A stretch of 64,000 nt of DNA from JAAXHB01 sp965221635. Lineage in GTDB: Bacteria > Actinomycetota > Acidimicrobiia > Acidimicrobiales > Aldehydirespiratoraceae. The first letter of the stretch is position 1. Each line of letters starts with the position of its first letter. The notes below the pieces were generated by a model, which was not told the origin of the DNA, did not search any database, and saw nothing but the letters and a program-made list of their open reading frames with translations. Position numbers and translations under genes: made by a program. Below are positions 43,252 to 52,582 of the stretch, piece by piece. The DNA lies in NCBI GenBank assembly GCA_965221635.1, contig OZ244902.1, positions 3,038,001 to 3,102,000 on the forward strand. The letters run 5' to 3'.

Positions 43252-44046
43252 TCACACCAGTTGGTCGGCGAAGGGGTCTCCGAAGGGATCCGAGAAGTCC
43301 GGCCCGGTCTGCGCGGGCGCGGGTTCGTCGGCCCAGCGGTCGTAGCCGGTGACCTCTACCTCGTCGGCCAGTTCGGGGCCACCCGACGCCCGGATGCGGC
43401 CCCCCGAGAAAATGTGAACCCGGTCGGGCCGCAACTGCTCGAACACCCGCGAGTAGTGGGTGATGGCAAGCACCCCGAGTTCGTCGTGTTCGGTGGCCGC
43501 CTCTATGCGACCCGCCACCTGGCGCAACCCGTCCACGTCGAGGCCGGAGTCCAGTTCGTCCGCGATCAAGAACCGCGGCGCCAGCACCCCGAGTTGCAGG
43601 GCCTCGTTTCGTTTGCGCTCACCGCCGGACAGGTCGACGTTCACCGGTCGCTCAAGGAAACGCTCGTCGAAACCGATGCGGGCGGCCTCGCTGCGCATGA
43701 GTCGTTCCACGTCGGCGCCCTCGGGGGTGGACACCGACGCCACGAGCATGTCGTGTACCGACACTCCGGGCACCTCAACGGGGTACTGCATGGCCACGAA
43801 CAACCCGGCGGCGGCTCGGCGCCACGTGGGCAGGCCCAGCAGCTCGAGCCCGTCGAGCTTCACCGACCCTGCGCTCACCTCGTAGCCGGGTTTGCCCGCC
43901 ACGACGTGCGCCAGGGTGGACTTGCCCGAACCGTTGGGGCCCATCACCGCGTGAACCTCGCCGGGGGCCACCTCGAGGTCAACGCCGGTGAGGATCTCCT
44001 TGCCCGACACCGACGCCCGCAGGCCCTCGATCACAAGAGAACTCAC
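43252..44046 (-). CDS. sufC: Fe-S cluster assembly ATPase SufC (copy 2)
   Basis: A 264-residue ABC ATPase with Walker A GPNGSGKST, Q-loop AMQYPVEVPGVSV, signature LSGGERKRNE, Walker B FLIADELDSGLDVDGL (DSGLD as in typical SufC) and switch His AITHYSRVF. It has an acidic Pro-rich tail of about 25 residues (PAQTGPDFSDPFGDPFADQLV) that copy 1 lacks. The start GTG 44046 overlaps the Rieske stop (GTGA). It is the last gene of the sufB-Cys4-sufD-Rieske-sufC2 operon, so this copy is the likelier partner of SufBD, with copy 1 tied to sufS-sufU. Confidence 0.93.
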   Translation of the reverse strand: MSSLVIEGLRASVSGKEILTGVDLEVAPGEVHAVMGPNGSGKSTLAHVVAGKPGYEVSAGSVKLDGLELLGLPTWRRAAAGLFVAMQYPVEVPGVSVHDMLVASVSTPEGADVERLMRSEAARIGFDERFLERPVNVDLSGGERKRNEALQLGVLAPRFLIADELDSGLDVDGLRQVAGRIEAATEHDELGVLAITHYSRVFEQLRPDRVHIFSGGRIRASGGPELADEVEVTGYDRWADEPAPAQTGPDFSDPFGDPFADQLV

Positions 44047-44378
44047 GGCGCGGGCCTCGCCGTGGCGCCGTCGGTGAGCACCACCATGCCGTCCACCACC
44101 TCCACCGCGAACGTGTCCACGGGCCGGGTGGCGGGAAGCGTGATCGCCTCGCCGGTGGCCACGTCGAACACGGCGCCGTGCTGAACGCATTCGATGGTGC
44201 AGTCATCGGGGTCAACCCATCCTTCGCTGAGCGACACCTCGGCGTGGCTGCAAGTGTCGGCGATGGCGTAAACGTCGTCGCCGATGCGCACGATCGCCAC
44301 CGGCGTGCCGTCCACCATCACCCGGCGAGCCGAATCGGGCTCCATCTCGCTGAACGCAAACAATTCACGGACTGCCAT
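44043..44378 (-). CDS. Rieske [2Fe-2S] ferredoxin of the suf operon
   Basis: A 111-residue Rieske protein: C-S-H near residue 43 (DTCSHAEVSLSEG) and C-V-Q-H near residue 64 (TIECVQHGAVFD) give the Cys2His2 cluster ligands. The fold matches the small ferredoxin component of non-haem-iron oxygenases, but its place between sufD and sufC is recurrent in actinobacterial suf operons, suggesting an electron-transfer role in cluster assembly. The stop overlaps the sufC2 start. Confidence 0.93.
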   Translation of the reverse strand: MAVRELFAFSEMEPDSARRVMVDGTPVAIVRIGDDVYAIADTCSHAEVSLSEGWVDPDDCTIECVQHGAVFDVATGEAITLPATRPVDTFAVEVVDGMVVLTDGATARPAP

Positions 44379-44404
44379 CGTGTGCCTCCGGTGGGGCTGG
44401 GCTC

Positions 44405-45712
44405 TCAGGCGGCGGCGTCGGCCGGTTCGGCCGCGACGATCTCGTCGAGCTTCGCGGAGATCGCCGCCCGAAGGCTTGGCGCCGCCGCCTGGATCGGAAA
44501 CTCGGCGAGCACCTCGGAGAAGAACCCCGCCACGATCAGGCGCCGCGCCGCCGCGGGCGGCACTCCCCTGCTTTCCAGGTAGTACAGCTGGTCGGGATCC
44601 ACCGGGCCCACCGTTGACGCGTGGCTGCAGCGCACCTCGTTGTTCTCGATCTCCAGGTTGGGCACCGACTCGGCCCAGGCTTCGTCGCTCAGCTTCAGGT
44701 TGCGGTTGGTTTGGAAGGCGTTGGTGCCTCTCGCGTCGGGGCGAACCCGGATGAGGCCGCTGTACACGCTGCGGGCCGTGTCGGCCAGGGCCCCCACATA
44801 AAGCAGGTTCGACGAGGTGTGCGCGGCGGCGTGATCCTGGTAGGTGCGAAAGTCCAGGGTCTGATCCTGCGTGCCGAAGTAGGCGGCGAGCAGGCTGCCC
44901 GACGCGCCCCGACCGGCGAGTTCGGTGGCGGCGCTCACCCGTGAGTAGCCGCCACCGAAAGCCGCCGAGGCGCTCACCAGCGTGGCATCGGCCGCAACTG
45001 TGGCCGCGTGAGTGCCGATCTGCCAGGCCTGGCGGTGATGGTGCTGCAAGTTGAGATACCCGAGGCGGCCGCCGCGGCCCACCTGGAGTTCAACCACCGG
45101 AACCGACAGCACACCTGCGCCGCACACGTTCAGGTCGAACACGTTGGCCGAGGCGTTGGCGCCGACGCGCACCACAAGCCGCGGAAACTGCGCGCTGTGG
45201 CCGATGGTGCCCCGATGAGCCACCACGATGGCGCCGTCGATTTGCACACCGACGGGCACGTCGATCAGCACCGGGGCGAGCGTGAACGCGTCGTTGAGCG
45301 TGCGGAAGTAGTCGTTTTGATCACCGCCCACCGACCCGAGCAGCTCGTCGGCGGCTGCATGGTCGGCGTCGAGAGTGGCCACGGTGACGCCTGCCGTGGC
45401 GAGCTCGTCGCTGAGCGCACCCACGGTGACCGTCCCGTCACAAACCTCAATCTGAGCGGCCACATCCGAACGCCCCGACAGGAAGTCGCCGGCGAAGCGG
45501 GCAGGCGTGTTTGACCCTTGCGATGTGCCGCCCACCCCGAGGGGCTGATGGGATTCCAAGTCGAGGTCGGCTATGGGGCTGTAACGCCACTCCTCGGCGG
45601 CAGCGGTGGGCATCGCCATCTGCTGCCACCTCTCGGCGGCCTCAACTCTGCGGCGCACCAACCACGACGGGCCGCCAAGCGCGTCTGCGTGCGCGGGTGT
45701 GAAAGCACTCAT
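44405..45712 (-). CDS. sufD: Fe-S cluster assembly protein SufD
   Basis: A 435-residue beta-helix protein that joins SufB and SufC in the SufBC2D scaffold. Family blocks: EEWRYSPIADLDLES at the N-terminus, the beta-helix core, DARGTNAFQTNRNLKLSDEAWAESVPNLEIENNEVRCSHASTVGPVDPDQLYYLESRGV and the C-terminal AARRLIVAGFFSEVLAEFP. The conserved Cys/His of RCSHAS is present. ATG 45712 lies 17 bases after the Cys4 protein stop; a longer frame upstream is a shadow of that gene. Confidence 0.94.
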   Translation of the reverse strand: MSAFTPAHADALGGPSWLVRRRVEAAERWQQMAMPTAAAEEWRYSPIADLDLESHQPLGVGGTSQGSNTPARFAGDFLSGRSDVAAQIEVCDGTVTVGALSDELATAGVTVATLDADHAAADELLGSVGGDQNDYFRTLNDAFTLAPVLIDVPVGVQIDGAIVVAHRGTIGHSAQFPRLVVRVGANASANVFDLNVCGAGVLSVPVVELQVGRGGRLGYLNLQHHHRQAWQIGTHAATVAADATLVSASAAFGGGYSRVSAATELAGRGASGSLLAAYFGTQDQTLDFRTYQDHAAAHTSSNLLYVGALADTARSVYSGLIRVRPDARGTNAFQTNRNLKLSDEAWAESVPNLEIENNEVRCSHASTVGPVDPDQLYYLESRGVPPAAARRLIVAGFFSEVLAEFPIQAAAPSLRAAISAKLDEIVAAEPADAAA

Positions 45713-45729
45713 TGCCAAAATGTGGGGGT

Positions 45730-46245
45730 TCAGCCGCCCTGGCGGAAACGCCGGCGGAACCGTTCGCCCAAACCGCCGGAACTCTTGCCCTTGGCGGGTT
45801 TGTTGCCCTTGGTGGGCTTGTTGCCCTTCGCGGGTTTCGGGCCCTTCGCCGATGCCGAGCCCTTGGACTGCTTGCGGGCCTGACGGCGCTCGGCGCGTGA
45901 GCCGGGCTTGGCCCTTCGCGAACGGCGCTTGGAACGCTCGGCGTTGAGGTCGGCCAGCACGCCGGGCGCGGCCTCGTTGATGATGTCCTCCGCGGCGTCG
46001 AGCAAAGCGCCGATGCTGGGGTCGCTGCCGAGGCTTTCGGGCTCGGGAGGCGTTTTCGGCGTGACCAGAGTGCCGTACTGCCAGTTCACATCGGCTCGGC
46101 GTCGGGTGTACATGTGACAATCCTCAGGGCAACGCCAGGGCGCTTCGGGGGCCAGATCCAGGTCGCACTTGCGCACCGTGTCGCCGTTGGGATAGGTGCG
46201 CGACTCGAAGTACTTGCAGTCCTGGCGCATCGGCATGACCTTCAT
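45730..46245 (-). CDS. Uncharacterised Cys4 protein with basic Lys-Gly tail, inside the suf operon
   Basis: A 171-residue protein between sufB and sufD on the same strand. The N-terminal 60 residues hold four cysteines: RQDCKYFESRTYPNGDTVRKC, then PWRCPEDCHMY, spaced C-x16-C-x12-C-x3-C, a plausible Zn or Fe-S site. A Trp/Tyr segment (NWQYGTL) and an acidic helix (SIGALLDAAEDIINEAAPGVLADLNAERSKR) follow. The last 60 residues are very basic with KGNKP repeats. I recognise no family name. The position argues for a role in cluster assembly or carrier function, which is inference. ATG 46245 is the first plausible start; ATG nine bases or more downstream (after GAAGGTC) is possible. Confidence 0.75.
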   Translation of the reverse strand: MKVMPMRQDCKYFESRTYPNGDTVRKCDLDLAPEAPWRCPEDCHMYTRRRADVNWQYGTLVTPKTPPEPESLGSDPSIGALLDAAEDIINEAAPGVLADLNAERSKRRSRRAKPGSRAERRQARKQSKGSASAKGPKPAKGNKPTKGNKPAKGKSSGGLGERFRRRFRQGG

Positions 46246-46386
46246 TGTGACAAATCTGGTTGCCGTTGCGACACGCCGCGCAAGCCTCGGGCCGTGACCC
46301 TCAAGCCGAGGCCTGAAGGTGTGAAGAGGCCCAAAGCCGGCGCCGGGACGCAACCCCGCCCGCGGCGGGATCACGCCGCCACAGGA

Positions 46387-47790
<1,404 letters not shown>

Positions 47791-47796
47791 GGCTTC

Positions 47797-47802
47797 ACGA
47801 TA
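47797..47802 (-). promoter_or_regulatory. Putative -10 (TATCGT) for the sufB operon
   Basis: TATCGT on the minus strand ends six bases before ATG 47790; it would give a leaderless mRNA for the five-gene suf operon. Confidence 0.5.
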
Positions 47803-47858
47803 CCGGCGGGGTCGCCGCTATCCGTGGAAGGCCCGATTCTGGGCCGGGCGATGCTGGG

Positions 47859-48377
47859 CTAGTCGATGCGGCGCAGCTGATCCCTGTAGGCGCGGGCGCG
47901 CTCGACGTAGATCTTGGCGTTGATCATGTTCTGGTTTGGTTTCAGCGCGTCGGGCTTGATGCGCGCGGGGGTGCCCAGCGCCATGGCGTCGGTTGGAACC
48001 ACCAGTCCGCCTGGCACGGTGGCGTTGGCGCCCACCAGGGCGTGTGGGCCGATGCGGGCGTTGTGGAGCACCACCGACGACGTGCCTATCAGCGACCTGT
48101 CCTCCACGACGCACCCCTCAAGATGGGCCAGGTGGCCGATGGTGCAGTCCTCGCCCACCACCGTGTCGTGTACGTCGGTGCAGTGAATCACCGCGCAGTC
48201 CTGCACGTTGCTGCGGGCACCGATGCGGATGGCGCCGTCGTCGCCGCGAAGCACCGCGCAGGGCCACACGCTGGCCTCCGCGCCGAGCGTGACGTTGCCG
48301 ATCACCACCGCAAGGGGGTGAACGTAAGCGGTGGGGTGGATCACCGGCGTCAAGTCACCCAACGCGTAAACGGCCAT
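47859..48377 (-). CDS. Gamma-carbonic-anhydrase-like hexapeptide protein
   Basis: A 172-residue left-handed beta-helix protein of the gamma-CA/PaaY/CaiE type. Hexapeptide turns repeat through residues 10-130 (VIGNVTLGAEASVWPCAVLRGD, IRIGARSNVQDCAVIHC, VVGEDCTIGHLAHLEGCVVED). The zinc His positions are in VIHCTD and GHLAHLEG, matching the family's three-His site. Activity as a carbonic anhydrase is not assured; many homologues are inactive or act on other substrates. It stands between sufB and the flavin reductase. Confidence 0.9.
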   Translation of the reverse strand: MAVYALGDLTPVIHPTAYVHPLAVVIGNVTLGAEASVWPCAVLRGDDGAIRIGARSNVQDCAVIHCTDVHDTVVGEDCTIGHLAHLEGCVVEDRSLIGTSSVVLHNARIGPHALVGANATVPGGLVVPTDAMALGTPARIKPDALKPNQNMINAKIYVERARAYRDQLRRID

Positions 48378-48477
48378 GAGCGGATCAGCCTCCTGTGTGC
48401 GCTTGGGTTCGGCTCGTTGCGCTCGGGGTGGGGGCGGGTTGGCGAGCTTGAGGCGTGGGAGGCCGGCCTGGGGGCGT

Positions 48478-48993
48478 CTAGGAGTCGAGCGGCTGGTAGC
48501 GGCCGAAGCCCCCGCCGAAGAACAGCAGCGGGCCCCGCGGCGACTCCTTCGTGCTCGACGATCCCAGGGCCAGCACCTCGCCCACCACGATGTCGTGATC
48601 GCCCACTGCGTACACGGCGTGCAGGCGGCAGTCGATCCACGCCAAACAGTCGTCGATCACCGGCGCCCCGGTTGCCTCCACTCTGGTGGTGACACTGTCG
48701 AAACGGTCATCTGCGCTGGAGGCGAACACCGAGCACACCTGCGCCTGATCCTCGCCCAGGACGTTCACGCAAAACGCGTCGGCGCTGCGCATGCGCGCCC
48801 AGGTGGTGGACGAATGCCCCGGACAAAACGACACCAACGGCGGGTCGAGCGAAACGCTGGTGAACGAACCGATCGCCAGACCGGCGGGGCCGTCGTCGCA
48901 CAGCGCGGTGACCACCGTGACCCCCGTGGGGTACTGCCCGAGCACCCTGCGGAACTCGGCGCTGTCGAAGCCGCTCGCGTCGCCGCTGGTCAT
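48478..48993 (-). CDS. Flavin reductase family protein (FMN-binding split barrel)
   Basis: A 171-residue protein of the flavin reductase-like domain, which reduces FMN or FAD with NAD(P)H for a partner monooxygenase. The family segments are QYPTGVTVVTALCDDGPAGLAIGSFTSVSLDPPLVSFCPGHSSTTW, the DAFCVNVLGEDQAQVCSVFA block and GDHDIVVGEVLALG near the C-terminus. A partner oxygenase is not evident in the window. Its 5' flank contains GCCGTGT-type short repeats (about 49008-49042). Confidence 0.9.
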   Translation of the reverse strand: MTSGDASGFDSAEFRRVLGQYPTGVTVVTALCDDGPAGLAIGSFTSVSLDPPLVSFCPGHSSTTWARMRSADAFCVNVLGEDQAQVCSVFASSADDRFDSVTTRVEATGAPVIDDCLAWIDCRLHAVYAVGDHDIVVGEVLALGSSSTKESPRGPLLFFGGGFGRYQPLDS

Positions 48994-49145
48994 GCCGGTG
49001 CTGCCGTGTGCCGTGTGGCCGTGTGCCGTGTTGCCGTTTCCGGTGTGGTCATTGAGCGCAGCGTTCCTGTGGGATTCGTTTAGAGCCTGCCGCCCGAGGT
49101 GGTGGGGGCGGCTCCGGTGAGACTAGCAGTGGCATAATCTTCGCC

Positions 49146-50600
49146 ATGAACACTTCCGGGGCAGCAGCGGTGGGCCTGCCCGAGGGGCTGGTGGCCGTGG
49201 TGAAACGCGACTGCCCCACCTGCGAACTGGTTGCGCCGGTGCTGGCCGAGCTCAACGAGCGCGCCGGGCTCACGGTGATCACCCAGGACGACCCGCATTT
49301 CCCCGCCGACGCGGCGTGGGTGGTACACGACTCGGACCTGGCAATGTCTTGGCACAACGACATCAGCACCGTTCCCACCTTGTTGCGCGTGGACGGGGGC
49401 CAAGCCGACGAGCGCACCGAGGGATGGTCACGCCAAGACTGGGAGGAGCTCAGCGGAGTGGCGGGGCTCGGGGCAACCCTGCCCGACTGGCGCCCCGGTT
49501 GCGGTTCGCTGAGCGTGGATCCGCTGCTGGCCCCCGAGTTGGAGATCCGCTTCTCGGGGTCGCCGCTGCGCAGCCGTCGGGTGCGGTTGGGCGCCGGCGA
49601 GGACATCTTCGAGGCAATGGTGGACAGGGGCTGGTCAGACGGGTTGCCGTTGGTGCCGCCCACCGAGGCTCGGGTGATGCGAATGCTGCAGGGCACCAGC
49701 CGCCACCCGCAAGAAGTGGTGACCGTGGCGCCACCGGATCGGGTTGATTGCACCGTGGAGAAGGTGGCGGTGAACGCGGTGATGGCGGGATGCGCCCCGG
49801 AGCATCTGTCGGTGGTGCTCGCCGCTGTGGAGGCGGTGTGTACCGACGAGTTCAACATTCACGGCGTGCTGGCCACCACCATGAGCGTGGCGCCGGTGCT
49901 GGTGGTGAACGGCCCGGTGGCGGCCCGCATCGGCATGAACAGCGGCGTGAACGTGCTCGGTCAGGGCAACCGTGCCAATTCCACCATCGGGCGCGCCGTG
50001 CAACTGGTGGTGCGCAACGTTGGCGGCGGCCGACCAGGCGGAGTGGACAGGGCCACGTTCGGCTCCCCGGCAAAGGTGGGGTTTTGTTTCACCGAAGCCG
50101 AAGCGCCCGACGGGTGGCCGACGCTGGCCGAGAGCCGCGGATGGCGGCCCGACCAGTCGGTGGTGACCGCGTTTTGTGGCGAGGCGCCCAGGATCCTCAC
50201 CGATCAGAAGTCGCGCACCCCCGAGTCGCTCACCCGTCACCTGGCGCAGGCGCTGATGACTTGCGTGTCGCCCCGGGTGGTGCAGGCAATGGACGCGATG
50301 CTGGTTCTGTCACCCGAACACATGGGTCGCTTCACCGACGCCGGATGGAGCCGCGAGCGTTTCATGGCCGAACTCGAAGCCGAGCTGCTGGTGCGAACCG
50401 ACAACATCGTGGCCGGCGCAGGCGGGATCGACGAGGGACTGCCCGCGGCGGCTGCCGGCATGGAGCTTGGCAAGTTCCGTCCAGGGGGGCTGCTGTTGAC
50501 CCATGCCGGGGGGCGCGCCGGACTGTTCTCGTCGATCATCGCGGGCTGGGCCAGCGGGCCCAAGGGCAGCGACCCGGTGAGCCGCGAAATCCTCCACTGA
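49146..50600 (+). CDS. Thioredoxin-fold fusion protein, probable partner of the UGSC selenoprotein
   Basis: A 484-residue protein in two parts. Residues 1-115 look like a thioredoxin fold with a redox motif near residue 22 (AVVKRDCPTCELVAPVLAELN; CPTC), a cis-Pro segment (STVPTLLRVDGG) and a C-terminal helix. Residues 140-484 form a separate conserved domain (IFEAMVDRGWSDGLPLVPPTEARVMRML, then FNIHGVLATTMSVAPVLVVNGPVAARIGMN and GGRAGLFSSIIAGWASGPKGSDPVSREI) whose fold I do not recognise, rich in Gly and Cys. It ends 46 bases before the UGSC gene, on the same strand, so a redox pair is likely. ATG 49146 follows CATAAT at seven bases. Confidence 0.7.
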   Translation: MNTSGAAAVGLPEGLVAVVKRDCPTCELVAPVLAELNERAGLTVITQDDPHFPADAAWVVHDSDLAMSWHNDISTVPTLLRVDGGQADERTEGWSRQDWEELSGVAGLGATLPDWRPGCGSLSVDPLLAPELEIRFSGSPLRSRRVRLGAGEDIFEAMVDRGWSDGLPLVPPTEARVMRMLQGTSRHPQEVVTVAPPDRVDCTVEKVAVNAVMAGCAPEHLSVVLAAVEAVCTDEFNIHGVLATTMSVAPVLVVNGPVAARIGMNSGVNVLGQGNRANSTIGRAVQLVVRNVGGGRPGGVDRATFGSPAKVGFCFTEAEAPDGWPTLAESRGWRPDQSVVTAFCGEAPRILTDQKSRTPESLTRHLAQALMTCVSPRVVQAMDAMLVLSPEHMGRFTDAGWSRERFMAELEAELLVRTDNIVAGAGGIDEGLPAAAAGMELGKFRPGGLLLTHAGGRAGLFSSIIAGWASGPKGSDPVSREILH

Positions 50601-50646
50601 CCGCACACGAACCGACACACGAACCCACACACGAAGGGCGCACACC

Positions 50647-51201
50647 ATGAGCACCGAGACCACACTGCTTGATCCCACATCCGAACTGGCGCCCGCCCAA
50701 CGTGAGCGGGTGAGCAGGCCCGAATCGTTGACGGGCCTCACCGTGGGACTGCTCGACATTTCCAAACCCAGAGGCGACGTGTTCCTCGACAGGATCGAAC
50801 AACGCCTCACCGACCTGGGAGCGCGAACCCGGCGTTACGCCAAACCGACCTTCACCAAACCGGCGCCTGCGGATCTGCGCGGCCAGATCGCCGAGGAGTG
50901 CGACGCGGTGATCGAAGCGCTCGCCGATTGAGGCTCGTGTACGTCGTGCAGTGTGCACGACATCGTGAACATGGAACGCCAGGGCGTTCCCGGGGTGTTC
51001 GCCGCAACAGTGGAGTTCGCGTCAGCGGTGCAGGCGCAGGCAACCGCGCTGGGGTTTGACCCGGCCGCGGTGCTCACCAGTCACCCCATACAGGACCGCA
51101 CCAACGACGAGATGATCGCCATAGCAGACGCCGTGTTCGCAGACCTGGTGTCGTCCCTGACCGGCCCCCAACCCCAAAGCGCCCCACCCGCCGCCGCCTG
51201 A
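50647..51201 (+). CDS. UGSC-family selenoprotein, in-frame TGA read as selenocysteine
   Basis: ATG 50647 opens a frame that meets TGA at 50929-50931, yet the same frame stays open and codes on to TGA 51199-51201. Read through, it gives a 184-residue protein in which the TGA is residue 95 of the motif A-D-U-G-S-C-T-S-C-S-V-H-D, matching the UGSC (Sec-Gly-Ser-Cys) family of proteins known from marine metagenomes and actinobacteria. The following sequence (VNMERQGVPGVFAATVEFASAVQAQATALGFDP, then HPIQDRTNDEMIAIADAVFADLV) is a typical well-folded protein sequence. A SECIS-like hairpin stands at the right distance. It follows the CPTC thioredoxin-fold gene as a cassette. No selA, selB, selC or selD is in the window. 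Function is probably redox, not established. Confidence 0.85.
50932..50970 (+). promoter_or_regulatory. Bacterial SECIS-like element after the TGA
   Basis: Eleven bases after the TGA, GTCGTGCA (50943-50950) pairs perfectly with TGCACGAC (50954-50961) around GTG (or as 7 bp around AGTGT). The apical G/U-containing loop is about 20 bases from the TGA, within the window expected of bacterial SECIS elements that bind SelB. Confidence 0.75.
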
Positions 51202-51219
51202 CCGACCGCCCGGGGTGGC

Positions 51220-51951
51220 TCAGGGGCGAGGGTTGAAGAGTTCCATCGCCGCTGCGCATTCGGGGCTGCGGGTTTTGGCCTGCAGCGGGGTGCGCAAACC
51301 CACCGGGGTCACCACCTGGGCCACATGGCGGTGGACTTCGATCACCTGCCAGTGGGCGCGCTCGGCGGCTGTGATCGCTGCAACCGCCGCGTCGAAGAGA
51401 TCCTCGGGCAGGCATCGGCCTGTTCCCGCAACCAGCCACACCTCCACGCCCGCGGCGGAGGCGAGTTCGACCACACGGGCAGCCGGCGAGCTCAGCACGG
51501 CACGTCCGGTGGTGGTGCAGTCGCTTTCCACCAGCAACACCTCGAAACGGGCCGCCAGCTCGGAGTCCACCAGTTCAGGGTCATCCACGAGCGCGGCCAT
51601 GCCCGAGTGCTGCGACAGCGCCCACTCCGAAACGTCGCCTGGGGCGGAGGTCAACACCGAATCGTGGGAGGCAAGCGCATGGGTGAGCTCGTCGACGGTT
51701 GGGTCGCCGCGGATCTCGGTGACCGCTTCGCGGGCCTCGCGGCGCGGGTCGGCGCCGGTGAGCATCCGCGCCGACAGCCACACCAACGGCCCGCAATGGG
51801 AACGGCGGCGCACCAACTGCCTGCACGACAACAACAGCTCGGAGGGATTGTGCGCAACCGCCGCCAGGCCCGCCGCGGCTTGGCGCACCAGCGCCTCCAC
51901 CGGCGCAGGCCCGGCGCGGGCCACGTAACGCAGCCGCTCGATCGGATGCAC
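51220..51951 (-). CDS. eIF-2B-like (ISOCOT-fold) hypothetical protein
   Basis: A 243-residue protein with an N-terminal helical part (LRYVARAGPAPVEALVRQAAAGLAAVAHNP) and a C-terminal alpha/beta part (FEVLLVESDCTTTGRAVLSSPAARVVELASAAGVEVWLVAGTGRCLPEDLFDAAVAAI). The layout resembles initiation factor 2B subunit and methylthioribose-1-phosphate isomerase-type folds, which bind sugar phosphates, but the residues that define the isomerases are not evident. Assignment is by fold impression only. It is convergent with the UGSC gene and divergent from the thioredoxin-like gene. Confidence 0.5.
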   Translation of the reverse strand: MHPIERLRYVARAGPAPVEALVRQAAAGLAAVAHNPSELLLSCRQLVRRRSHCGPLVWLSARMLTGADPRREAREAVTEIRGDPTVDELTHALASHDSVLTSAPGDVSEWALSQHSGMAALVDDPELVDSELAARFEVLLVESDCTTTGRAVLSSPAARVVELASAAGVEVWLVAGTGRCLPEDLFDAAVAAITAAERAHWQVIEVHRHVAQVVTPVGLRTPLQAKTRSPECAAAMELFNPRP

Positions 51952-52006
51952 ACATCAGAGCGTAGGGGTGCGTCCCGAGTGGCACGGCACCACCTGTGGC
52001 GGGCGC

Positions 52007-52012
52007 TAGCTT
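52007..52012 (+). promoter_or_regulatory. Putative -10 (TAGCTT) for leaderless mRNA
   Basis: TAGCTT ends seven bases before GTG 52020, identical in hexamer and spacing to 41617-41622. Confidence 0.5.
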
Positions 52013-52019
52013 GGCCGCC

Positions 52020-52517
52020 GTGACCGTGGAATACGTGCCGCTTGATGTGGAGTTGACAGCGCTGGGGCCTCGAGCCAAGAGCCGTCCGCTGGCGGATTGG
52101 CTCACCACCTTCCCGCTGGTGCCGGTGGTGCTCGACCCGTACACGCACGAGAGCGCGCAGATACTGGGCACCGCCAAGAGAATCCTCGAGAACTACCGGG
52201 GCGCGGGATGTCGCACCTGCTGGGTGCTGGCCTGCGACTCCGACGGCGCCGAGAAGTTCCTGGGCCCGTGGGCGCAGGACACGCTCACCTTCGTGGATCC
52301 GCAGCGTCAGTTCATTTCCGCTGTGGGCCTTGAGCAACTGCCGGCGTTTTTGATGATCCGGCAGGACTCGTCGGTGGCGCACGCCGCGCAAGGCTGGAAT
52401 CCGGCGCAATGGCGTGAGGTTGCCGAGGCCGTTTCGAAGGTGACCGGCTGGATCCGACCGGTGATCGGTGATCACCGCGACCCGTCGCCCTACACGGGAA
52501 CGCCTGCCGCCGCCTAG
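52020..52517 (+). CDS. Thioredoxin-like protein without a canonical active-site CxxC
   Basis: A 165-residue protein with a thioredoxin-type pattern: a first strand and loop (LVPVVLDPYTHESAQILGTAKRILENY), a middle strand preceded by a C-R-T-C pair (GAGCRTCWVLACDSD), the cis-Pro segment SAVGLEQLPAFLMIRQDSSVAHAAQGW and a last helix WREVAEAVSKVTGW. Where a thioredoxin has W-C-x-x-C it has Y-T-H-E-S. The C-R-T-C lies on a later strand, so it may not act as a dithiol. Role unknown. The start is GTG 52020 on the -10 at 52007. It is followed 65 bases later by fumarase. Confidence 0.6.
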   Translation: MTVEYVPLDVELTALGPRAKSRPLADWLTTFPLVPVVLDPYTHESAQILGTAKRILENYRGAGCRTCWVLACDSDGAEKFLGPWAQDTLTFVDPQRQFISAVGLEQLPAFLMIRQDSSVAHAAQGWNPAQWREVAEAVSKVTGWIRPVIGDHRDPSPYTGTPAAA

Positions 52518-52582
52518 CCGGCCCGCTGGCCTTGGCGTGCGCCCCGCAGTCGGCAGGCGGGCCATGAGCGAAAGGCGTTGCG

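Noticed and set aside
50647..50931. Separate 94-residue gene ending at TGA
   Set aside because: The frame continues in register with a conserved U-G-S-C motif and a SECIS-like hairpin, so the TGA is better read as selenocysteine.
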